Of a stretch of DNA of 64,000 bases, positions 58,897 to 64,000 are shown in pieces. The stretch spans positions 26,805 to 90,804 of the forward strand of contig MNYM01000005.1 in the NCBI GenBank assembly GCA_001873065.1, read 5' to 3'. Source of the stretch: Flavobacteriaceae bacterium CG2_30_31_66. Its GTDB lineage: Bacteria > Bacteroidota > Bacteroidia > Flavobacteriales > Flavobacteriaceae. The notes under the pieces were generated by a model. It searched no databases. It had not been told where the DNA came from and worked only from the letters and a program-made list of their open reading frames with translations. Numbering within the stretch: position 1 is the first letter of the stretch; each line of letters starts with the position of its first letter. Position numbers and translations under genes: made by a program.

Positions 58897-59221
58897 GGTA
58901 ACACTTTGAGAAGTGTATTTGTTTTCACAAAGCAATATTACGACTCTATTCAAAGCTTACCAAAATTTATTTACAATTGTTAATAAAAAAACGGCTATCC
59001 AAGCTGTGACGGTAAAAGCTTATGAAATAGTTTCAACAAATTGAATGCGGCAAACAGTTCAAATTTAAAAAACGGTTTGTATAGAGTATCACGAAAAATC
59101 GTTCGTCTTACTGCCATATCCGGCAACATTCTTCCGAAAACGTAGAGATAAGTGTCGTTCACCAAACTCTATAACATCAAGGTGATTTTATATTTTAAAA
59201 ATTAAAAAAAATAATAAATTT

Positions 59222-59608
59222 ATGGTAAGAATTATACCTATAAGTAAGAGTAACCCGCAAGATACAACAGCGGTTAACAAGTTTTACGCGCAAGCAGTAG
59301 CAACCGGTAAAACAGATTTAGAACGATTGGCATACCTAGTATCCAATCAAAGTACAGTTAGAGAAGGCGATTGTTATGCCGTCATCTTGTCATTGGTGCA
59401 CAACATCATTGACGAGTTAAAGCAAGGACGTATTGTGAAACTTGATAAATTAGGGTCTTTCCAAATTGGTGTTAGCTCAGAGGGAGTTGCCAGCATTGAG
59501 GAAGTAGGGAGTAATCTTGTCAAAGACGTGCGTGTCAATTTTAGACCTGACCAGCGATTGAAAGACGGTATCAACATGACTACCGTTTCTTTTACCAAAG
59601 GCAGTTAA
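59222..59608 (+). CDS. HU-like (HU_rel/HU-HIG type) DNA-binding protein
   Basis: 'TDLERLAYLVSNQSTVREGDCYAVILSLVHNIIDELKQGRIVKLDKLGSFQIGVSSEGV...VKDVRVNFRPDQRLKDGI'. Confidence 0.9.
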   Translation: MVRIIPISKSNPQDTTAVNKFYAQAVATGKTDLERLAYLVSNQSTVREGDCYAVILSLVHNIIDELKQGRIVKLDKLGSFQIGVSSEGVASIEEVGSNLVKDVRVNFRPDQRLKDGINMTTVSFTKGS

Positions 59609-59646
59609 ATAGCCGTCTTTTTACAAACGAGTATTTTATGAACGAA

Positions 59647-59678
59647 AACCTCAACAGCCTTGCTGTTGGGGTTTTTTA
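59647..59678 (+). terminator. Intrinsic terminator after HU-like gene
   Basis: ACCTCAACAGC-CTT-GCTGTTGGGGT-TTTTT. Confidence 0.88.
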
Positions 59679-59700
59679 TTTGCCCTTTTTTTTGATGAAT

Positions 59701-59780
59701 TTGCAGCACTGCTCTTAAGAATTTGCTCAGTAGCTTTGTGTTCATTGCATTGCAGCAACACAGGCATTGCAGCACTGCAA
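59701..59780. repeat. Short repeats of TTGCAGCACTGC
   Basis: Exact TTGCAGCACTGC at 59701-59712 and 59767-59778, related ATTGCAGCAAC between them. Confidence 0.6.
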
Positions 59781-59830
59781 CCAAATGAAAGCTGTGCAGT
59801 AATTTTTTATTGCTGCGCTGGTTTTTTTAA

Positions 59831-59953
59831 AGACCCATTTTGGGGCATTAAGTGGGTGTATTTTACCTAAAAAAAGACCCCAAACCTACTCTTTTAAAGC
59901 CCACAAAACGGCTTAAAGTTATGCACAAAAAACACCCATTTTTAGGCTAAAAA
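59831..59953. repeat. Cluster of nested short inverted repeats
   Basis: TTTGGGG 59839-59845 / CCCCAAA 59878-59884; TGGGTGT 59853-59859 / ACACCCA 59932-59938; TTTTTAG-G-CTAAAAA 59939-59953. Confidence 0.6.
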
Positions 59954-60202
59954 GTGGCTTACAATGACCTAAAACGAGACTTTTTTGGTAGTATTTGCCC
60001 TCCAAAATGCTCCTAAACCGAGTAAAAATGATAGTGAATTTGACTTTTTTTAGGGGATTTTTCCGGTATTTGGTATTGGGTTGCAGAGGGTGTTGGTTTT
60101 ATTTGTATTTTGGGAGCTGTATATGGGTTTTATATTTTTTATAAATGTTATATAAACTTGAGCATATATAGTAGTTGTAGCAAATACTAAAAAACAAACT
60201 TG

Positions 60203-62260
60203 ATGACATTACCACATAATTCAACAAATCTCAGAAACAGAGTAAAAAAACTTTATTTACCCAAGACAAAAGCTCTATATCCATTATTTGAGGTAATAAG
60301 TAATTCAATACACGCTATTCAAGAACATCAAATTTTACAACCTGATTTCAAAGGAGAAATTAAGATAATTGCAATTCGTAACGGAAATGTCGAAACTTTA
60401 AGAAAAATTTCAAACATTGAAGAATATCCAATAAATTCATTTGAAATTATCGATAATGGTATTGGATTAAATGAGGAAAACATTAAATCCTTCTCAGAAT
60501 TTGATTCTGAAAAAAAATCAGAAATTAGAGGAAAAGGGGTAGGAAGACTTATATGTTTAAAAGCTTTTAAAAAACTATCTGTAGAGAGTATATATCAAAG
60601 TGGCTTTACATACAAAATGTTGCGATTTGACTACAAAAAATCTAAAGAAGGATTCGATAATTTTGAGGATAATTTAACCACCCCAAAAACTAAAACTGGA
60701 ACAAAAGTAATATTAGAAAATTATGAAGATAATTATGACAAATATGTTCCTAAATCTTTAAAAGAAATAGCAAGACAAATTATTACTCATTTTCAATTGT
60801 ATTTTATTCAAAAAATTGAACCCGAAATAATTATTACTAACCAAGATGATGTAGAAATAAATTTAAACAATTTATTTTTAAAAGATTTTGAGAAAGAAAT
60901 ACAGGAAGATTCTTTTGAAATCTCAAATCAAGTTTTCAAAATATTTATTTCAAAATCTCATAAAGTAAAAAGTCATAAATTGCATTATTGTGCTCACGAA
61001 AGAACAGTGAAAGATGAAGGGTTATCTAAATACTTAATAGACTTAAATAATAAGATTAGTGTAGAAAATCAAGATGGGTATTTTTTTCAAGTTTTCGTTA
61101 TTGGAGACTTCTTAAATAAAAATGTAAACGAGTCTAGAACTAGTTTTAATTTCACATTAGAAGAAGATGAAGAAGAAATAGATTTAAAAGAAATTACATT
61201 ATCTAAAATTAGAAAACAAACAATTTTAAGCATAGAAAAACTTTTAAACGATTTTCTCAAAAAAGTTAGAGAAGAAAAACTAGAAGTCTATTTTCCCATT
61301 ATTGAAGAAGAATACCCAAATTATCACAGTGTAATTCATTACAACAGAGATAAAATAGAAAAGCTTCCTGCAGATTTATCAAAACAGGAATTGGATTTAA
61401 AATTATACGAAATTGAAAGCGATTGGAGGATTGAGGTTAAAACTAAAGGAATTGAATTAATAGATAAGAAAAAAGATATAACAAATTTAGAGGAATATAA
61501 AAATCTTTATAGCGACTTTCTTACTCAATTCAATGAAATTGGTCAATCAGATTTAACTAGATATGTCATACACAGACGAGCCGTAATCGACTTATTAGAT
61601 AAATTAATAGAACTAAATGAATTAGAAAAATTTGCAAATGAAGATATCGTTCATAGCCTTTTTTATCCAATAAAAGAAACTGGTAAGACAGTAACTACTG
61701 AAAAGCAAAACCTTTGGTTACTAGATGAAAGACTTACTTACAATTCGCTACTTGCGTCTGACAAATTATTTCAACATATTGAAGAAATAGATTCTAATTC
61801 CCCTAAACGTTCTGATATTATTATCAAAAAAGAAGAAGTTTTTGAAAACGCTACTTTATTTTCTGAAGACAATTACCCTTTTGAGTCTTTTACAATAGTT
61901 GAATTCAAAAAACCTGAAAGAGATAATTATAAACACGGAACTTATAAAGATGACCCAATAAAACAAGTAAGAACATATATAGAGGAAATTATAGAGGGAA
62001 ACCAAAAAGTAAAAGGAAAAAGAATTGAAGCTAATAAATTAACTCCTTTTTATTGCTATATAGTTGCAGATAAAACACCAAGTCTTGAAAAGATTTTAAA
62101 ATACGAGGGATTTGACCCAACTCCTGATGGTCTAGGTTCATTTAAATTTTATAATACAGAAACGTCTAGAGCTTATATTGAAGTTCTTCCTTTTAAAAAA
62201 ATAATTAAAGACTCTAAACAAAGGAATAAAATTTTATTTGACAAACTAAAAATGAGCTAG
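60203..62260 (+). CDS. GHKL (MORC/Hsp90-like) ATPase with probable C-terminal PD-(D/E)XK nuclease domain; candidate defence protein
   Basis: GHKL motifs 'FEVISNSIHAIQEH', 'FEIIDNGIGLNEENIKSF', 'RGKGVGRLICLKAF'; C-terminal 'PKRSDIIIKKEE...FTIVEFKKPERDNYK' (D...ExK); ATG 60203. Confidence 0.82.
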   Translation: MTLPHNSTNLRNRVKKLYLPKTKALYPLFEVISNSIHAIQEHQILQPDFKGEIKIIAIRNGNVETLRKISNIEEYPINSFEIIDNGIGLNEENIKSFSEFDSEKKSEIRGKGVGRLICLKAFKKLSVESIYQSGFTYKMLRFDYKKSKEGFDNFEDNLTTPKTKTGTKVILENYEDNYDKYVPKSLKEIARQIITHFQLYFIQKIEPEIIITNQDDVEINLNNLFLKDFEKEIQEDSFEISNQVFKIFISKSHKVKSHKLHYCAHERTVKDEGLSKYLIDLNNKISVENQDGYFFQVFVIGDFLNKNVNESRTSFNFTLEEDEEEIDLKEITLSKIRKQTILSIEKLLNDFLKKVREEKLEVYFPIIEEEYPNYHSVIHYNRDKIEKLPADLSKQELDLKLYEIESDWRIEVKTKGIELIDKKKDITNLEEYKNLYSDFLTQFNEIGQSDLTRYVIHRRAVIDLLDKLIELNELEKFANEDIVHSLFYPIKETGKTVTTEKQNLWLLDERLTYNSLLASDKLFQHIEEIDSNSPKRSDIIIKKEEVFENATLFSEDNYPFESFTIVEFKKPERDNYKHGTYKDDPIKQVRTYIEEIIEGNQKVKGKRIEANKLTPFYCYIVADKTPSLEKILKYEGFDPTPDGLGSFKFYNTETSRAYIEVLPFKKIIKDSKQRNKILFDKLKMS

Positions 62261-62425
62261 AAGTAATGGTTAAAAAATCACCTATACGCAAGTGTGGGTT
62301 CCGTAGTTTTATGAAAGTTAAGTGCTAAATCCAAGTTCTCAACTTTTAATGAAGTTCAGTGCTGAAAATACCCAACTTGCCACTACCTGAATCCACTAAA
62401 CTCAATACCCCCACAAAACCAAAAA

Positions 62426-64000
62426 ATGAAATCAACCGAAATAAAACATAATGTTCAGAACCTCATTGACAATTTCTCGAAAGAAGAATTTGTCTTTGAT
62501 TTGTTGGTTGCCTACGGTATTTCTAAAACATCTGTAACTCGACTTAAAAAAGGAGATTACAATTTATCTAAGGTTGACGGAGAAATCCTTTACAAAAAGA
62601 AGATTTTCTTTAAAGTTGAAGCATCTGACAAACTGCTGAGTAGCATTGAGGATGTTTCTAAAGAAGAACGCATTTTAAAACAACAACCTAGATTTGCAAT
62701 TCTCACCGACCATAAACAAATTGTTGCTAAAGATTTAAAACTAGGCAAGAATTTAGACATACAATTAAAAGAGCTGCCCAACTATTTTGATTTCTTTTTG
62801 CCCTTAGCAGGTAGCGAAGTTTACAATGCTACCAACAACAATGAAGCCGACAGAGACGCTTCGTACAAAATGGCATCTTTATATGATTTGTTGATTGATG
62901 AAAACCCGAAAATTTACAATTCAAAAGAAAGCATTCATAATCTCAATATTTTCTTATCTCGTTTGCTTTTTTGCTTTTTTGCAGAAGATACCGAAATATT
63001 TCAGCAAGAAAGTATTTTTACCAATACACTGGCTCAACATACTGCCGAAAACGGCAAAGATACGCATGCTTTTTTAGATGATTTGTTCGACCGTTTAGAC
63101 ACTGAAAATGTAGAACATCTGCCTGAGTATCTCAGAAAGTTTGAATACGTAAACGGGGGCTTGTTTAACCAAAAAATAAACTCCCCACTATTTAATGCTA
63201 AGGCTAGAAAAACCCTTATTGAGCTTGGTGGATTGCAGTGGAAACATATCAATCCAGATATTTTTGGGTCTATGATACAAGCGGTGGTAATTCCTGAATA
63301 CCGTAGCGATTTAGGAATGCATTACACTTCCGTTGAAAACATCTTAAAACTCATAAAACCATTATTTCTTGATGAATTGTATGAAGCTTATGAAAACGCT
63401 ACAACCAATAACCAATTAAGAGCGCTCATCACAAGAATTTCGAAAATCAAATTCCTTGACCCGGCTTGTGGTAGCGGAAATTTCTTGATTATCACCTACA
63501 AAGAAATACGCTTACTAGAAATACTCATTTTAGAAAAAATTACGGATTTAGAGGGTAATGCCCCAACCATAAAATGGACTGACATACAACTTTCACAATT
63601 TTACGGTATTGAAATAGACGATTTTGCCCACGAAATGGCAATACTTTCACTATGGTTGGCAGAACACCAAATGAACAAAGTGTTTGAAGAACGCTTGTTT
63701 GATTACGGAAAATCGAAACCAATTCTTCCCTTAAAAGAAGCAGGACAAATAAAACAAGGCAATGCTACCAGAGTAGATTGGAATGCCGTATGTCCAATTT
63801 CTTCAACAGATGCCCGCACTGAGCTTAGCCGAAGTGAAGTGTATGTAATTGGAAATCCGCCTTATTTGGGAGCTCGTTTGCAAGATGCTGAGCAGAAAAA
63901 AGATATGAGAATTGTATTCAGCGGAAAGAATGGATACAATAATATGGATTACATTTCTTGTTGGTTCTTCAAAGCAAAAGGCTATATAAAAGGATTTAAT
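62426..64000 (+). CDS. MmeI-like / type IIG-style class I SAM-dependent DNA methyltransferase (3' truncated by window edge; absent from ORF track)
   Basis: Open frame of 525 codons from ATG 62426 to window end: 'MKSTEIKHNVQNLIDNFSKEEFVFDLLVAYGISKTSVTRLKKGDYNLSK...', 'IFGSMIQAVVIPEYRSDLGMHYTSVENILKLIKPLFLDEL', motif I 'KFLDPACGSGNFLIITYKEIR', 'FYGIEIDDFAHEMAILSLWLAEHQMN', motif IV 'VIGNPPYLG'. Confidence 0.9.
   Translation, partial: MKSTEIKHNVQNLIDNFSKEEFVFDLLVAYGISKTSVTRLKKGDYNLSKVDGEILYKKKIFFKVEASDKLLSSIEDVSKEERILKQQPRFAILTDHKQIVAKDLKLGKNLDIQLKELPNYFDFFLPLAGSEVYNATNNNEADRDASYKMASLYDLLIDENPKIYNSKESIHNLNIFLSRLLFCFFAEDTEIFQQESIFTNTLAQHTAENGKDTHAFLDDLFDRLDTENVEHLPEYLRKFEYVNGGLFNQKINSPLFNAKARKTLIELGGLQWKHINPDIFGSMIQAVVIPEYRSDLGMHYTSVENILKLIKPLFLDELYEAYENATTNNQLRALITRISKIKFLDPACGSGNFLIITYKEIRLLEILILEKITDLEGNAPTIKWTDIQLSQFYGIEIDDFAHEMAILSLWLAEHQMNKVFEERLFDYGKSKPILPLKEAGQIKQGNATRVDWNAVCPISSTDARTELSRSEVYVIGNPPYLGARLQDAEQKKDMRIVFSGKNGYNNMDYISCWFFKAKGYIKGFN

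Noticed and set aside
59690-60000. CRISPR array
   Set aside because: Repeats are only ~12 bp, irregularly spaced, too few copies, and no cas genes are present in the window.
62590-63722. Small ORFs 62590..62781(-), 62895..63077(+), 63034..63252(-), 63540..63722(-)
   Set aside because: All overlap the real, window-truncated methyltransferase frame starting at 62426, which has unmistakable SAM-MTase motifs.

Overview
This window is an AT-rich chromosomal segment from Bacteroidota, probably Flavobacteriaceae. Supporting signals are TAnnTTTG -7 promoter boxes, GldE/LptC/HU-type genes, the mevalonate pathway, and a GYDIA-type GHMP kinase. Layout from left to right: (1) the 3' end of rho. (2) A minus-strand pair made of a FIST-domain sensor and a multi-PAS hybrid histidine kinase-REC, divergent from a long exopolysaccharide (EPS) operon of about 17 kb (UDP-Glc dehydrogenase, UDP-GlcA decarboxylase, HPt, response regulator, pseudo-REC/sugar transferase fusion, OMP factor, Wzc-like protein, flippase, polymerase/ligase, PRTase-HAD fusion, five glycosyltransferases/acyltransferase). 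(3) A housekeeping minus-strand block (PPIase, CorC/GldE-like, LptC, TPR protein, OMP, CoaX). (4) tRNA-Phe(GAA). (5) RluB-like, UbiA, mevalonate kinase, MVD, TPK, SulP, a MuiA-like protein, HI0933-type flavoprotein, GYDIA kinase and an HMG-CoA reductase fusion. (6) A peptide-utilisation set (S9 peptidase plus two POT transporters), ComEC, NlpC/P60, LpxB, SurE, a tail-specific protease and a thioesterase. (7) An accessory tail (about 58.2-64 kb) with structured non-coding DNA, an HU-like protein, a GHKL ATPase with a probable C-terminal PD-(D/E)XK nuclease domain, and a large MmeI-like DNA methyltransferase that runs off the window and is missing from the ORF track. The strongest hunting candidates are a possible NosP/HNOBA-type (NO- or heme-linked) phosphorelay embedded with an EPS operon whose initiating sugar transferase carries a Glu-substituted pseudo-receiver, and the GHKL-nuclease plus methyltransferase defence module. 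All family calls come from reading motifs by eye; no database search was run.
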